From contig NZ_CAKAKL010000001.1 of the NCBI RefSeq assembly GCF_916619195.1, positions 744,001 through 808,000 on the forward strand: a DNA stretch of 64,000 bases, read 5' to 3'. The notes below the pieces were generated by a model. The model was given only the letters and a program-made list of their open reading frames with translations. It ran no database searches and was not told the origin of the DNA. A program made the translations under genes and the position numbers. Of this stretch, positions 18,386-28,103 are shown piece by piece (within the stretch, counting starts at the first letter, position 1; each line of letters starts with the position of its first letter). Source of the DNA: Inquilinus sp. Marseille-Q2685. Its GTDB lineage: Bacteria; Pseudomonadota; Alphaproteobacteria; DSM-16000; Inquilinaceae.

Positions 18386-19924
18386 ATGCCGGATTCCACG
18401 GCTTTTGACGCCTTCGCCGACACCTATCGCGCCGGCAAGCCCCAGGTCGTCTGGACCCGTCTCGTCTCCGATCTAGACACCCCGGTCTCGGCCATGCTCA
18501 AGCTGGCCGGGGACGAGCCGTACTCCTTCCTGCTCGAATCGGTCGAAGGCGGAGCCATCCGCGGCCGCTACAGCGCCATCGGCCTCAAGCCGGATCTGAT
18601 CTGGCGCTGCCGCGGCGAGACGGTCGAGATCAACCGCAAGGCGCTCGCCGATCTCGACACCTTCACGCCGGTCGACCGCAGGCCGCTCGACAGCCTGCGC
18701 GACCTGATCGCGGAATCGCGCATCGACCTGCCGCGCGGCTTCCCGCCGCTGGCCGCCGGGCTGTTCGGCTATCTGGGCTACGACATGGTCCGCCAGATGG
18801 AGGCGCTGCCGGACACAAATCCGGACACGCTGGGCGTGCCGGATTCGATCATGATGCGGCCGACCATCGTCTGCGTGTTCGACACGATCGCCGACGTGGT
18901 CACCATCGTCACGCCGGTGTTCCCGGACCCGGTGCTGTCGGCGGAGCAGGCGCATGAGGCGGCCTGCGAACGGCTGTCGGACGTGGTCGCCCGGTTCGAA
19001 TCCAGCCTGCCGCACCGCGAGGCGGCGGCCGAAGGCACCCTTCCCGCCCTGCCCGAGCCGAGCTCGAACATGACGCGGGAGGAATATCACGCGGTGGTCG
19101 AGCGGGCGAAGGAGTACATCCGCGCCGGCGACATCTTCCAGGTGGTGCTGTCGCAGCGCTTCTCCCTGCCCTTCACCCTGCCGCCCTTCGCCCTGTACCG
19201 GGCGCTGCGGCGGCTGAACCCGTCGCCCTTCCTTGTGTTCCAGAACTTCCGCGACTTCGCCATCGTCGGCTCGAGCCCGGAGATCCTGGTGCGGCTGCGC
19301 GACGGCGAGGTCACCATCCGGCCGATCGCCGGCACCCGCCCGCGCGGCGCCACGCCGGAGGAGGACGTGGCGCTGGAGCAGGACCTTCTGGCCGACCCGA
19401 AGGAGCGGGCCGAGCACCTGATGCTGCTCGACCTCGGCCGCAACGATGTCGGCCGGGTGTCGCAGATCGGCACCGTCAAGGTGACCGACCGCTTCATCGT
19501 CGAGCGCTACTCCCACGTCATGCACATCGTCTCCAACGTCGTCGGCCGGATCGCGCCGGACAAGGATGTGGTGGCGGCGCTGGCCGCGGGCTTCCCGGCC
19601 GGCACGGTCAGCGGTGCGCCGAAGGTGCGGGCGATGGAGATCATCGACGAGCTGGAGGTGGCGCGGCGCGGCATCTATGCCGGGGCGATGGGCTATTTCG
19701 GCGCCAATGGCGACATGGACACCTGCATCGCCCTCCGCACCGCGGTGGTGAAGGACGACACGCTCTATATCCAGGCCGGCGGCGGCGTCGTCGCCGACAG
19801 CAGCCCGGAGGGCGAGTATCAGGAGACCCGCAACAAGGCGCGGGCGCTGGTGCGTGCCGCCGAAGATGCGGTACGCTTCGCCAACCGGCCGCGCAACGGC
19901 AACCGGCCCATGGGTCATGTCTAG
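18386..19924 (+). CDS. trpE: Anthranilate synthase component I
   Basis: 512 residues, not fused to TrpG as it is in rhizobia. The N-terminal feedback region contains the LLES motif (PYSFLLESVEGG) for Trp binding. The chorismate-binding domain shows GDIFQVVLSQRF, IVGSSPEILVR, IAGTRPRGATPEED, LLDLGRNDVGRV and GTVSGAPKVRAMEIIDEL. It converts chorismate with TrpG-supplied ammonia to anthranilate. AGGT lies 7 bases before the ATG. First gene of the trpEGDC-moaC-moeA run. Confidence 0.97.
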   Translation: MPDSTAFDAFADTYRAGKPQVVWTRLVSDLDTPVSAMLKLAGDEPYSFLLESVEGGAIRGRYSAIGLKPDLIWRCRGETVEINRKALADLDTFTPVDRRPLDSLRDLIAESRIDLPRGFPPLAAGLFGYLGYDMVRQMEALPDTNPDTLGVPDSIMMRPTIVCVFDTIADVVTIVTPVFPDPVLSAEQAHEAACERLSDVVARFESSLPHREAAAEGTLPALPEPSSNMTREEYHAVVERAKEYIRAGDIFQVVLSQRFSLPFTLPPFALYRALRRLNPSPFLVFQNFRDFAIVGSSPEILVRLRDGEVTIRPIAGTRPRGATPEEDVALEQDLLADPKERAEHLMLLDLGRNDVGRVSQIGTVKVTDRFIVERYSHVMHIVSNVVGRIAPDKDVVAALAAGFPAGTVSGAPKVRAMEIIDELEVARRGIYAGAMGYFGANGDMDTCIALRTAVVKDDTLYIQAGGGVVADSSPEGEYQETRNKARALVRAAEDAVRFANRPRNGNRPMGHV

Positions 19925-20015
19925 AATCCGTATCCCTTCGCAGCAGCATCGATGGTGAGGCCGGCCGGATTCCCGCCGTTCCTCCCCATTCCCATGCCTC
20001 GAAAGGGCAATCTCC

Positions 20016-20600
20016 ATGCTTCTGCTGATCGATAACTACGACAGCTTCCCCTACACCCTGGTGCATTCCCTCGGCGAGCTCGGGGCGGACCCCGAGGTCC
20101 GCCGCAACGACGCGCTGACGGTCGACGAGGCGCTGGCGTTGCGGCCCGACGGCATCGTCATCTCCCCCGGCCCCTGCGACCCGGACAAGGCCGGCATCTG
20201 CATGGACCTGATCCAGGCCGCGGCCGGCCGGGTGCCGGTGTTCGGTGTCTGCCTGGGCCACCAGGCGATCGGCCAGGTCTTCGGCGGCCGAATCGTCCGC
20301 GCGCCGGTGCCGATGCACGGCAAGATCAGCCCGGTGCACCACCATGGCGGCGGCGTGCTGGCCGGGCTGCCCGACAATTTCGAGGCCACCCGCTACCACT
20401 CGCTGACCATCGAGCCCGACAGCATGCCGGACAGCCTGGAGGCCACGGCCTGGACCGAGGACGGGGTGATCATGGCGCTGCGGCACAAGACGCTGCCGAT
20501 TCACGGCGTGCAGTTCCATCCGGAGAGCATCGCCTCGCAATACGGCCACAAGATCCTGCAGAACTTCCTGGCCATCGCGGAGCGGCGGAACGCGGCATGA
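20016..20600 (+). CDS. trpG: Anthranilate synthase glutamine amidotransferase component II
   Basis: 194 residues. [21 protein letters not shown] is the class I amidotransferase start, [12 protein letters not shown] holds the nucleophilic cysteine, and [14 protein letters not shown] holds the catalytic His-Glu. It feeds ammonia from glutamine to TrpE. It overlaps trpD by 4 bases, so they are coupled. The 91-bp gap to trpE shows nothing else recognised. Confidence 0.97.
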   Translation: MLLLIDNYDSFPYTLVHSLGELGADPEVRRNDALTVDEALALRPDGIVISPGPCDPDKAGICMDLIQAAAGRVPVFGVCLGHQAIGQVFGGRIVRAPVPMHGKISPVHHHGGGVLAGLPDNFEATRYHSLTIEPDSMPDSLEATAWTEDGVIMALRHKTLPIHGVQFHPESIASQYGHKILQNFLAIAERRNAA

Positions 20601-21637
20601 CGACCGAGATGCGACCCTTCATCGCCAAGGCCGCGCTCGGTCGCCCGCTGGACGCCGCCGACGCCCGCGCCGCCTTCGAGATCATCATGTCGGGCGAGGC
20701 GACGCCGGCGCAGATCGGCGGTTTCCTGATGGCCCTCAGGGTCCGCGGCGAGACGCCGGAGGAGATCGCCGCCGCCGCCCGGGTGATGCGGGACAAGGCG
20801 GTGACGATCGACGCGCCGGACGGCGCCATCGACTGCTGCGGCACCGGCGGCGACAATTCCGGCTCCTTCAACGTCTCGACCGCCGTGTCCTTCGTCCTGG
20901 CCGGCGCCGGCGTGCCGGTGGCCAAGCACGGCAACCGCGCCGCGTCCAGCCTGACCGGGGCGGCCAACGTCCTGGCCGAGCTGGGCGTCAATGTCGAGGC
21001 GCCGCCCGAGGTGATGCGCGAGGCGCTGTGGGAGGCCCAGATCGGCTTCCTGTTCGCGCCGCTGTACCACAGCGCCATGCGCCATGTCGGCCCGGCCCGG
21101 CAGGAGCTGGGCACCCGCACCATCTTCAACCTGCTCGGCCCGCTGGCCAACCCGGCCGGGGTGAAGCGCCAACTGCTGGGCGTCTTCGCCGAGGCCTGGG
21201 TCGAGCCGGTGGCCCAGGCGCTGAACCAGCTTGGCAGCGAGACCGCCTGGGTGGTCCATGGCAGCGACGGCCTCGACGAGATGACCACCACCGGCCCGAC
21301 CGCGGTGGCGGAGCTGCGCGGCGGCCAGGTCCGGCGCCTGACCGTCACGCCCGAGGATGCCGGGCTGCGCCGTGCGGTGCCCGAAGACCTGAAGGGCGGC
21401 GATCCCGCCACCAACGCCGCTGCCCTGCGCGCCGTGCTGGGCGGAGCGCACGGCGCCTATCGCGACATCGTGCTGCTGAATGCCGCAGCCTGCTTCATCG
21501 TCGCCGACCGGGTCTCTACACTGACCGACGGCGCCGCCCTCGCGGCCCGCACCATCGACGACGGGTCGGCCGCCCATGTCCTCGAGCGGCTGGCCCGGAT
21601 CACGAGCGCCCGAAACGCCACCGGGGGAACGGCATGA
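20597..21637 (+). CDS. trpD: Anthranilate phosphoribosyltransferase
   Basis: 346 residues. The glycine-rich [16 protein letters not shown] loop binds PRPP and magnesium, [10 protein letters not shown] binds anthranilate, and [14 protein letters not shown] follows. It transfers the phosphoribosyl group to anthranilate, step 2 of tryptophan synthesis. ATGA overlaps join it to trpG before it and trpC after it. Confidence 0.97.
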   Translation: MTTEMRPFIAKAALGRPLDAADARAAFEIIMSGEATPAQIGGFLMALRVRGETPEEIAAAARVMRDKAVTIDAPDGAIDCCGTGGDNSGSFNVSTAVSFVLAGAGVPVAKHGNRAASSLTGAANVLAELGVNVEAPPEVMREALWEAQIGFLFAPLYHSAMRHVGPARQELGTRTIFNLLGPLANPAGVKRQLLGVFAEAWVEPVAQALNQLGSETAWVVHGSDGLDEMTTTGPTAVAELRGGQVRRLTVTPEDAGLRRAVPEDLKGGDPATNAAALRAVLGGAHGAYRDIVLLNAAACFIVADRVSTLTDGAALAARTIDDGSAAHVLERLARITSARNATGGTA

Positions 21638-22455
21638 GCGACACCCTCACCCGCATCGTCGCGGACAAGCGCCGGCACGTCGAGGCCCGCAAGGCAGCGG
21701 TGCCCCTCGCCGAGATCGGCCGGTTGGCGGATCTGGCCGACCGGGCCGCGCCGCCGCGCGGCTTCGTCGCGGCGCTGCGCCGGGCGCAGGCCGAAGGCCG
21801 CTACGGCCTGATCGCCGAGATCAAGAAGGCCTCGCCGTCGAAGGGGCTGATCCGCCCGGATTTCGACCCTCCTTCCCTCGCCCGCGCCTATCGCGACGGC
21901 GGCGCCACATGCCTGTCGGTGCTGACCGACGTGCCCTATTTCCAGGGTGCCGACGAGTACCTGACCGCCGCCCGCAACGCCGTCGAGCTGCCGGTGCTGC
22001 GCAAGGACTTCATGATCGACCCCTATCAGGTGATCGAGGCCCGGGCGCTGGGCGCCGACTGCATCCTGCTGATCATGGCGGCGCTGGACGACGCCACCGC
22101 CCGCGATCTGGAGCAGGCAGCGATCGACCAGGGCATGGATGTGCTGGTCGAGGTGCATGACGCGGCCGAGCTGGACCGGGCGCTGCGGCTGCGCTCGCCG
22201 CTGCTCGGCATCAACAACCGCAACCTCAAGACCCTGCAGGTCGACCTCGCCACCACCGAGGCTCTGGCGGCGCAGGTGCCCGGCGACCGGCTGCTGGTGG
22301 CGGAGAGCGGCCTGTTCACCCCGGCCGACCTGGCCCGGATGGCCCGCGTCGGCGCCACCACCTTCCTGATCGGCGAAAGCCTGATGCGCCACGACGACGT
22401 CGCCGCCGCCACCCGCGCTCTGCTCACGCCGGACGTGAAGTCGTCGGCGGCATGA
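21634..22455 (+). CDS. trpC: Indole-3-glycerol phosphate synthase
   Basis: 273 residues, monofunctional. [36 protein letters not shown] (catalytic lysine), [41 protein letters not shown] and [12 protein letters not shown] are the consecutive barrel motifs. It closes the indole ring from CdRP. It overlaps trpD and moaC by 4 bases each, and trpB-trpA and trpF are not in this window. Confidence 0.97.
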   Translation: MSDTLTRIVADKRRHVEARKAAVPLAEIGRLADLADRAAPPRGFVAALRRAQAEGRYGLIAEIKKASPSKGLIRPDFDPPSLARAYRDGGATCLSVLTDVPYFQGADEYLTAARNAVELPVLRKDFMIDPYQVIEARALGADCILLIMAALDDATARDLEQAAIDQGMDVLVEVHDAAELDRALRLRSPLLGINNRNLKTLQVDLATTEALAAQVPGDRLLVAESGLFTPADLARMARVGATTFLIGESLMRHDDVAAATRALLTPDVKSSAA

Positions 22456-22934
22456 CTGGCGAGCTGACCCATTTCGACGCGGCCGGCCAGGCGCGCATGG
22501 TCGACGTCTCCGACAAGGAGGCGACGGTGCGGGTGGCGCGGGCCGGCTGCCGGGTGGAGATGAAACCCGAGACGCTGGCGCTGATCGCTTCCGGCGGCCA
22601 CGCCAAGGGCGACGTGCTGGGCATCGCCCGCATCGCCGGCATCATGGCGGCCAAGCGCACCGCCGATCTGATCCCGCTGTGCCATCCGCTGCCGCTGTCC
22701 AGCGTCGAGCTGGCGTTGCGTTGCGACGCGGAGCACAGCCGGGTCGAGATCGAGGCCACGGTCAAGGTCACCCACCGCACCGGGGTGGAGATGGAGGCGC
22801 TGACCGCCGCTTCGGTCGCCGCCCTGACCGTCTACGACATGTGCAAGGCGGTCGACCGCGGCATGGTGGTGACCGATCTGCGGCTGCTGCACAAATCGGG
22901 TGGCCGCTCCGGCTCCTACGAGGCCCAGCCATGA
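22452..22934 (+). CDS. moaC: Cyclic pyranopterin monophosphate synthase, molybdenum cofactor
   Basis: 160 residues. [50 protein letters not shown] and [20 protein letters not shown] are conserved MoaC blocks; [12 protein letters not shown] closes the active site. It works with MoaA to make cPMP from GTP. It is translationally coupled to trpC and moeA, a tryptophan/molybdopterin arrangement frequent in alphaproteobacteria. Confidence 0.97.
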   Translation: MTGELTHFDAAGQARMVDVSDKEATVRVARAGCRVEMKPETLALIASGGHAKGDVLGIARIAGIMAAKRTADLIPLCHPLPLSSVELALRCDAEHSRVEIEATVKVTHRTGVEMEALTAASVAALTVYDMCKAVDRGMVVTDLRLLHKSGGRSGSYEAQP

Positions 22935-24130
22935 TCCCGGTTGCCGAGGCCCGCAGCCGCATCCTCGCCGCCTTCTCCGCCCTGCCGGCCGAGACCGTGC
23001 CCCGGCCCGCCGGGCTGGGGCGGGTCCTGGCCGAGCCGGTGGTGGCACGGCTGACCCAGCCGCCGCTCGACGTCTCGGCCATGGACGGCTGGGCGGTGCG
23101 GGCCGCAGATGTCGCCGCGGTGCCGGCGTCGCTGCGGCGGATCGGCGAGGTTCCGGCCGGCGGTCGCTTCGACGGCACCGTCGGGCCCGGGCAATGCGTC
23201 CGCATCTTCACCGGCGCGCCGCTGCCGGACGGCGCCGACGCCGTGGTGCTGCAGGAGGAGGCCGAGTCCGAGGGCGACCGGGTCACGGGGCGCGAGGGCG
23301 TCGCCGCAGGCCGCCACGTGCGCAAGGCCGGGCTGGACTTCCGCGCCGGCGAGCTGCTGCTGCAGCCCGGCCGGCGCCTGACCGCGCGCGACATCGGCAT
23401 CGCCGCCTCGGCCAACCATCCCTGGCTGCGGGTGCGCCGCCGGCCGCGGGTGGCGGTGCTGGCGACCGGCGACGAGATCGTGCTGCCGGGCGAGGCGCTG
23501 GGGCCGAGCCAGATCGTCAGCTCCAACACCCATGCCCTGGCCGCGCTGATCCGCAGCTGCGGCGGCGAGCCGGTCGATCTCGGCATCGCCCGCGACAACG
23601 CCGAATCGCTGGCGACGCTGGCGGCCGGCGCCCACGGCGCCGACCTGATCGTCACCACCGGCGGCGCCTCGGTCGGCGAGCACGACCTGATCCGGTCGGT
23701 GCTGGGCGAACGCGGCCTGGCGCTCGATTTCTGGAAGATCGCGATGCGGCCGGGCAAGCCGCTGATCTTCGGCCGGCTCGGCGACACGCCGCTGCTCGGC
23801 CTGCCCGGCAACCCGGTCTCGACCGTGGTCTGCGGCTGGCTGTTCCTGCGCCCGGCGGTCTGGGCCCTGCAGGGGGCCGAGGCGCCGGAGAACCGAATCG
23901 CCGCGACGCTGGGCCGCGACCTGCCGGCCAATGACCGGCGCGAGGATTATCTGCGGGCGCGGATCGAACGGTCGGAGTCCGGTTATGTCGCCACTCCGTA
24001 CCCGACCCAGGACAGCTCGATGCTGTCGCTGCTGGCCGCGGCCGACGGGCTGGTGGTCCGGCCGCCCCACGCGCCGGCTGCGATGCGTGGCGATACGGTC
24101 GATGCGGTGCTGTTCGGCGACGGGATCTGA
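22931..24130 (+). CDS. moeA: Molybdopterin molybdenumtransferase
   Basis: 399 residues. [77 protein letters not shown] and [14 protein letters not shown] are the MoeA landmarks in order, with a C-terminal domain IV. It inserts molybdate into adenylylated molybdopterin. The ATG overlaps the moaC stop by 4 bases. Confidence 0.96.
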   Translation: MIPVAEARSRILAAFSALPAETVPRPAGLGRVLAEPVVARLTQPPLDVSAMDGWAVRAADVAAVPASLRRIGEVPAGGRFDGTVGPGQCVRIFTGAPLPDGADAVVLQEEAESEGDRVTGREGVAAGRHVRKAGLDFRAGELLLQPGRRLTARDIGIAASANHPWLRVRRRPRVAVLATGDEIVLPGEALGPSQIVSSNTHALAALIRSCGGEPVDLGIARDNAESLATLAAGAHGADLIVTTGGASVGEHDLIRSVLGERGLALDFWKIAMRPGKPLIFGRLGDTPLLGLPGNPVSTVVCGWLFLRPAVWALQGAEAPENRIAATLGRDLPANDRREDYLRARIERSESGYVATPYPTQDSSMLSLLAAADGLVVRPPHAPAAMRGDTVDAVLFGDGI

Positions 24131-24187
24131 CCCCGCCGATCGTTACAAGGAAGTAAAGAACCGGGCGCGACACAGTTAGCCGCTTGT

Positions 24188-24213
24188 GTTTTTGTTTTGT
24201 TCCTCCTATCTTC
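24188..24213 (+). promoter_or_regulatory. Putative LexA (SOS) box upstream of lexA
   Basis: GTTT-N7-GTTC at 24188-24202 matches the alphaproteobacterial SOS consensus GTTC-N7-GTTC at 7 of 8 positions. An overlapping GTTC-N7-CTTC (24199-24213) also matches at 7 of 8. It lies about 50-75 bases before the lexA start, as expected for autoregulation. The T-rich context lowers the specificity somewhat. Confidence 0.55.
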
Positions 24214-24261
24214 TCCGTCAGGGATTCGGCCGCGCCGCGGCCTCTGCGAACGGAGGATGCC

Positions 24262-24990
24262 TTGCTGACGCGAAAGCAACAGGAGTTGTTGTTGTTCGTT
24301 CACCGCCGCCTGGAGGCGGACGGCGTCAGTCCATCCTTCGATGAGATGAAGGACGCCCTGAGCCTGAAGTCCAAATCGGGCATCCATCGACTGATCACCG
24401 GGCTCGAGGAGCGCGGTTTTATTCGGCGGCTGCCGCATCGGGCCCGGGCGCTGGAGGTGCTTCGACTGCCCGATTGCCTGAAGTCGGACGCGCCGGCGAC
24501 GGCAGCGGCCGAGGATGACAATGTCGTTCCCTTCCGGCCCGTGCGGTCCGATGCCGCCCTGCCCGGCCGCAAGCTGGAACGCGCCGATCTCAGCAATCCC
24601 GAGCACGGCGTCCGCCTGCCGCTCTACGGCCGGATCGCCGCCGGCATGCCGATCGAGGCGCTGCGCGACCATTCCAACTATGCCGAAGTGCCGGCCTCGC
24701 TGCTCGGCCCGGGCGAGCACTACGCCCTGGAGGTCGCCGGCGACAGCATGGTCGAGGCCGGGATCCTGGACGGCGACACCGTCATCATCAAGCGCTGCGA
24801 CGCGGCCGATGCCGGCACCATCGTCGTCGCCCTGGTCGACGACAACGAGGTGACGCTGAAGCGGCTGCGCAAGAAGGGCGCCTCGATCGGGCTGGAGGCC
24901 GCCAACCCGGCCTATGAGACCCGCTACCTGCCCACTGACCGCGTCCGCATCCAGGGGCGACTGATCGGGCTGCTGCGGACCTACTCGTAA
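24262..24990 (+). CDS. lexA: LexA repressor, SOS regulator
   Basis: 242 residues from TTG, with GGAGG five bases upstream; an ATG within that stretch is out of frame. The winged helix starts [20 protein letters not shown] with recognition region [18 protein letters not shown]. The self-cleavage bond is Ala-Gly in [10 protein letters not shown], the serine is in [15 protein letters not shown] and the lysine in [12 protein letters not shown]. An insert between the domains (about residues 80-125) is usual for alphaproteobacterial LexA. It represses DNA-damage genes until RecA-stimulated cleavage. Confidence 0.95.
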   Translation: MLTRKQQELLLFVHRRLEADGVSPSFDEMKDALSLKSKSGIHRLITGLEERGFIRRLPHRARALEVLRLPDCLKSDAPATAAAEDDNVVPFRPVRSDAALPGRKLERADLSNPEHGVRLPLYGRIAAGMPIEALRDHSNYAEVPASLLGPGEHYALEVAGDSMVEAGILDGDTVIIKRCDAADAGTIVVALVDDNEVTLKRLRKKGASIGLEAANPAYETRYLPTDRVRIQGRLIGLLRTYS

Positions 24991-25111
24991 GATCCGACGG
25001 CGACCGTTCCGACGGGCCTCAGCAGGCTGCCTGCAGGCGCAGTCCGGGCTTGCCGGTTGGCGCTTTGTCCGGTCCTCTTGCAGCGTCCCGCAACGCACCG
25101 GACGTCCGTGC

Positions 25112-26353
25112 ATGCTTCTGTGTCGATCGCTGCTTCGCCTGCTGGCCCTCGCCTTGCTTTGTCTCGGCATCTGCGCCGGCGTTCCGGCGCAGGCCGCCGG
25201 CGGCTACCGCACCTCCGGCGACTGCGACGGCTTTCCGAAGGTCTCGCTTCGCACTCCGGACGGGCTCTGCGTCGGCCTCGTCGCCGCCGGGCTCCGCTTC
25301 GCGCGCGGCGTGGCCGTGATCGGTGACGATATCTACGTCGCCGACATGGGCAGCTGGGAGAAAGGGCGCGGCCGGCTGCTGCGCCTTCCCGAGGGCGGTC
25401 GCGGGGCGCCGCAGGTGCTGCTGACCAAGCTGGACCGGCCGAACGGCCTGGTGCCGACGCCGGACGGCAAGCTGCTGCTGGGCCTGGCCGGACGGATCGT
25501 GTCGGTCGATCCGAAGGCGGATCCGCCGGCCGCCGCGCTGCGCGACGTGGTGACCGGCCTGCCGAACGATGGCCGCCATCCCCTCGCCGCCCTGGCCCTG
25601 GCGCCGGACGGCGCCCTCTTCGTCAATGTCGGCTCCGCGACCGATCACTGCGAACGCGCCGACGATTCGGCCCCGGATCCCGCCAAGCCCTGCCCGGAGA
25701 CCGAAGGCACGCCGCCACGCGGCAGCGTCCTGCGCGTGGCGGCCGACGCCCTTCCTGTGGATGCCCGCACGCTCGCCCCCTTCGCCCGCGGGCTGCGCAA
25801 CAGCATGGCGCTCGCGGCGCTGCCGAACGGCACGCCGCTGGCGCTGGTGAATGCGCGGGACGCCATCGACCAGGCCGATCCCAGCCTGTCCGACGAGGCG
25901 TTGCCGCACGATGTCTACACCGTGCTTCGCGAAAACGCCGATTACGGCTGGCCCTATTGCTACGACGACCGCAAGTCCAGCCCCGAATACCCGCATTTCG
26001 ACTGCGGCCGGGTCGAAGTGCCGATCCTGCTGCTGCCGCCGCATGCCGCGCCCCTCGGCATGCTCGTCTATCGCGGATCGGCGCTGCCGGGACTCGAAGG
26101 CCGGGTGCTGATGACCTATCACGGCTATCGCGACACCGGGCACCGGGTCATGGCGCTGGCGATCGACGATCGGGGCCTTCCACAGGGCCAGCCGCAGCCG
26201 CTCGTTTCCGGCTGGGACGCCGCCAAAGGCATAAGGCCGCAGGGCGCACCGGTCGGGCTGGCCGAGATGGCGGATGGCAGCGTCCTGATCAGCGAGGACC
26301 ACAACGGGACGCTGCTGCGCCTCGCCCGCGTCCGGCCGGCCGCGTCGCCTTGA
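25112..26353 (+). CDS. PQQ-dependent sugar (aldose) dehydrogenase family protein, periplasmic
   Basis: 413 residues with a signal peptide (LLRLLALALLCLGICAGVPAQA). It is a six-bladed propeller of the glucose/sorbosone dehydrogenase family: FARGVAVIGDDIYVADMG, LDRPNGLVPTPDGKLLLG, HPLAALALAPDGALFVNVGS, FARGLRNSMALA, YGWPYCYDDRK and GLAEMADGSVLISEDHNG. Family members oxidise aldoses using PQQ; the substrate is not known. Paired cysteines (SGDCDG..GLC, HCERAD..PCPE, YCYDD..FDCG) suggest disulfides. It is followed 28 bases later by a LacI-type regulator on the same strand. Confidence 0.82.
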   Translation: MLLCRSLLRLLALALLCLGICAGVPAQAAGGYRTSGDCDGFPKVSLRTPDGLCVGLVAAGLRFARGVAVIGDDIYVADMGSWEKGRGRLLRLPEGGRGAPQVLLTKLDRPNGLVPTPDGKLLLGLAGRIVSVDPKADPPAAALRDVVTGLPNDGRHPLAALALAPDGALFVNVGSATDHCERADDSAPDPAKPCPETEGTPPRGSVLRVAADALPVDARTLAPFARGLRNSMALAALPNGTPLALVNARDAIDQADPSLSDEALPHDVYTVLRENADYGWPYCYDDRKSSPEYPHFDCGRVEVPILLLPPHAAPLGMLVYRGSALPGLEGRVLMTYHGYRDTGHRVMALAIDDRGLPQGQPQPLVSGWDAAKGIRPQGAPVGLAEMADGSVLISEDHNGTLLRLARVRPAASP

Positions 26354-26381
26354 TCGGGCGTAACCTTCCGGGCGGCGGGCC

Positions 26382-27401
26382 GTGAGCGGCCGGACCAGGC
26401 ATCGAGCCGGCGGCGCCGACCGGGTCACGGCGCAGCAGGTCGCCGCGGCGGCCGGCGTGTCGATCTCGGCCGTCTCCCGCACCTTCACCAAGGACGCCAG
26501 CGTCTCGCCCCGGATGCGGGCCCGCGTCCTGGCGGCGGCCGAGGCGCTGGGCTATCGCCCCAACCAGCTGGCGCGCAGCCTGATGACCGGCCGGACGGAG
26601 TTGGTCGGGCTGGTGTCGAGCCATTTCGCCAATCCCGCCTTCATGGACGTGTTCGACCTGTTCACGCGGGAGCTGCAGCGCCGCGGGCTGCGGCCGCTGA
26701 TCGCCAATCTGTCGGAGGATGGCGGTGCCGGCTCCGCCTTCGACATGATGCTGCAGTACAGCGTCGACGCGGTGCTGATCGCCACCTCCGCGCCCCCCGA
26801 GGGCTTCGCCGAATCCTGCGCCCGCGCCGGGCTGCCGGTGGTGCATGTGTTCGGCCGGGCCGGGCCGGAGACCGTGCCGGCGGTGACGGTCGACAATGTC
26901 GCGGGCGGACGCCTGGTCGCCGAAGCGATGCTGGCGCGCGGCCTGCGGCAGTTGGCCTTCCTGGGCGGGGCCGCGACCGATTCGTCATCGATCGACCGCG
27001 CCGCGGGCTTCACCCAGAGGCTGACGGCGGCAGGCCTGCAGCCCCTGGCCGTGGAGTATGCCGGCGACTATTCGCATGAGCATGGCCGCCGCGGCATGCA
27101 TGCGCTGCTCGACCGTCACCGGCCGCAGGCGGTGTTCTGCGGCGACGATATCCTGGCGCTCGGCGCCGTCGACGCCTGCCGCGAGCGCGGTCTCGCCGTG
27201 CCGAAGGAGATCGGCATCGTCGGCTTCGACGACATGCCCCTGGCCGCCTGGCCCGGCTATCGCCTGACCACGGTCCGCCAGCCCATGGCCGAGATGGTGC
27301 GCCACGCCATCGGCCAGATCGCCGCCCGGCTAGCCGACCCGGATCACCCGATCCAAGGCCGGCTGTTCGAGATCAAGCTGGTCGAGCGCGACAGCCTCTA
27401 G
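26382..27401 (+). CDS. LacI-family transcriptional regulator
   Basis: 339 residues from GTG. The N-terminal helix-turn-helix is VTAQQVAAAAGVSISAVSRT with hinge helix YRPNQLARSLMTGRT, and the periplasmic-binding-like core includes VGLVSSHFANPAFM, VVHVFGRAG, AVFCGDDILALGAVDACRER and GIVGFDDMPLAAWPGYRLTT. It should bind a sugar-derived ligand and a palindromic operator with a central CG. A perfect 30-bp palindrome of that type lies 2.6 kb downstream between the oxidoreductase and dioxygenase genes. Its stop codon shares CTAG with the convergent TetR gene. Confidence 0.92.
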   Translation: MSGRTRHRAGGADRVTAQQVAAAAGVSISAVSRTFTKDASVSPRMRARVLAAAEALGYRPNQLARSLMTGRTELVGLVSSHFANPAFMDVFDLFTRELQRRGLRPLIANLSEDGGAGSAFDMMLQYSVDAVLIATSAPPEGFAESCARAGLPVVHVFGRAGPETVPAVTVDNVAGGRLVAEAMLARGLRQLAFLGGAATDSSSIDRAAGFTQRLTAAGLQPLAVEYAGDYSHEHGRRGMHALLDRHRPQAVFCGDDILALGAVDACRERGLAVPKEIGIVGFDDMPLAAWPGYRLTTVRQPMAEMVRHAIGQIAARLADPDHPIQGRLFEIKLVERDSL

Positions 27402-28024
27402 GCGCCGGTCCGCAGCCCTTCCAGGCACCGGATCAACTGCCGGGCGCAGGCCTCCAGCGGGGCGGCGTCCTGCTGCGCCTTGGCCTGGGCCATCGCTCCC
27501 GAATAGGCGGCGACGATGAAGGCCGCGAGGTCGTCGGCATCCGCCGCGGCCAGCCGGCCGGCCGCCTGGTCGGCGCGCAGCCGCGCCGCGATCGCCGCCC
27601 GCCAGGCCGCGAACACCGCATCCATCGCCGCGCGGAACTCCGGATCGGCCAGCGACAGCTCCAGCGCCAGATTGTTCAGCGGGCAGCCGGAGACGGCGCC
27701 GCGCCGTCGCAGCCCGGCGGCGATCCGGTCGAACACCTCGACGATGCCGTCGACCGCATCCGGCGCCCTGCGGACGGGCTCGATCCAGGTCTCCTCCACC
27801 TCGGCCGCCACCCGGTCGCGGATCACGGCGAGGCCAAGCGCCTTCTTGGTCGGGAAATGGTGGTACAGCGCACCGCCTGTCACCCCGGCCTCGCGCATCA
27901 GCTCATGCATGCCGGTGGCTTGAAAGCCGCGCGACTGGAACGCCTCCGCCGCCACATCCAGCAGGCGCCGGCGCGTGCCCTCGGGGTCGTAGCTGCGCTT
28001 CCGCCTGCTGTCGGTCTCGGCCAT
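27398..28024 (-). CDS. TetR-family transcriptional regulator
   Basis: 208 residues. The helix-turn-helix is LLDVAAEAFQSRGFQATGMH followed by ELMREAGVTGGALYHHFPTKKALGLAV; the C-terminal domain (CPLNNLALELSLADPEFRAA) resembles the C-terminal region of TetR members that control small oxidoreductases. It is divergent from the NIPSNAP gene across a 79-bp gap containing two 22-bp repeats, the likely operators. ATG at 28024 is preferred over a TTG at 28030. It ends tail-to-tail with the LacI gene, with overlapping stop codons. Confidence 0.9.
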   Translation of the reverse strand: MAETDSRRKRSYDPEGTRRRLLDVAAEAFQSRGFQATGMHELMREAGVTGGALYHHFPTKKALGLAVIRDRVAAEVEETWIEPVRRAPDAVDGIVEVFDRIAAGLRRRGAVSGCPLNNLALELSLADPEFRAAMDAVFAAWRAAIAARLRADQAAGRLAAADADDLAAFIVAAYSGAMAQAKAQQDAAPLEACARQLIRCLEGLRTGA

Positions 28025-28047
28025 GCCCAACCATAGCAGATTGACTT

Positions 28048-28093
28048 AACCGGACAATCAGTCTGTTTTAAAACCGGACAACCGGTCTGTTTT
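28048..28093. promoter_or_regulatory. Two tandem 22-bp operator-like repeats between tetR and NIPSNAP gene
   Basis: AACCGGACAATCAGTCTGTT at 28048 and AACCGGACAACCGGTCTGTT at 28072, each followed by TT, agree at 20 of 22 positions and start 24 bp apart. Each has an imperfect dyad around the centre (ACAACCGGTCTGT in the second). The second ends just before the GGAGG of the NIPSNAP gene, so a bound repressor would block both directions. Assignment to the adjacent TetR protein is inference. Confidence 0.65.
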
Positions 28094-28103
28094 GGAGGCA
28101 ATC

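Noticed and set aside
18243-18408. A Trp leader peptide (ATG GGC TGG CGC TGG...) before trpE
   Set aside because: Trp codons are scattered, the frame runs past the trpE start, and no terminator T-tract follows, so a classical trpL is not supported.
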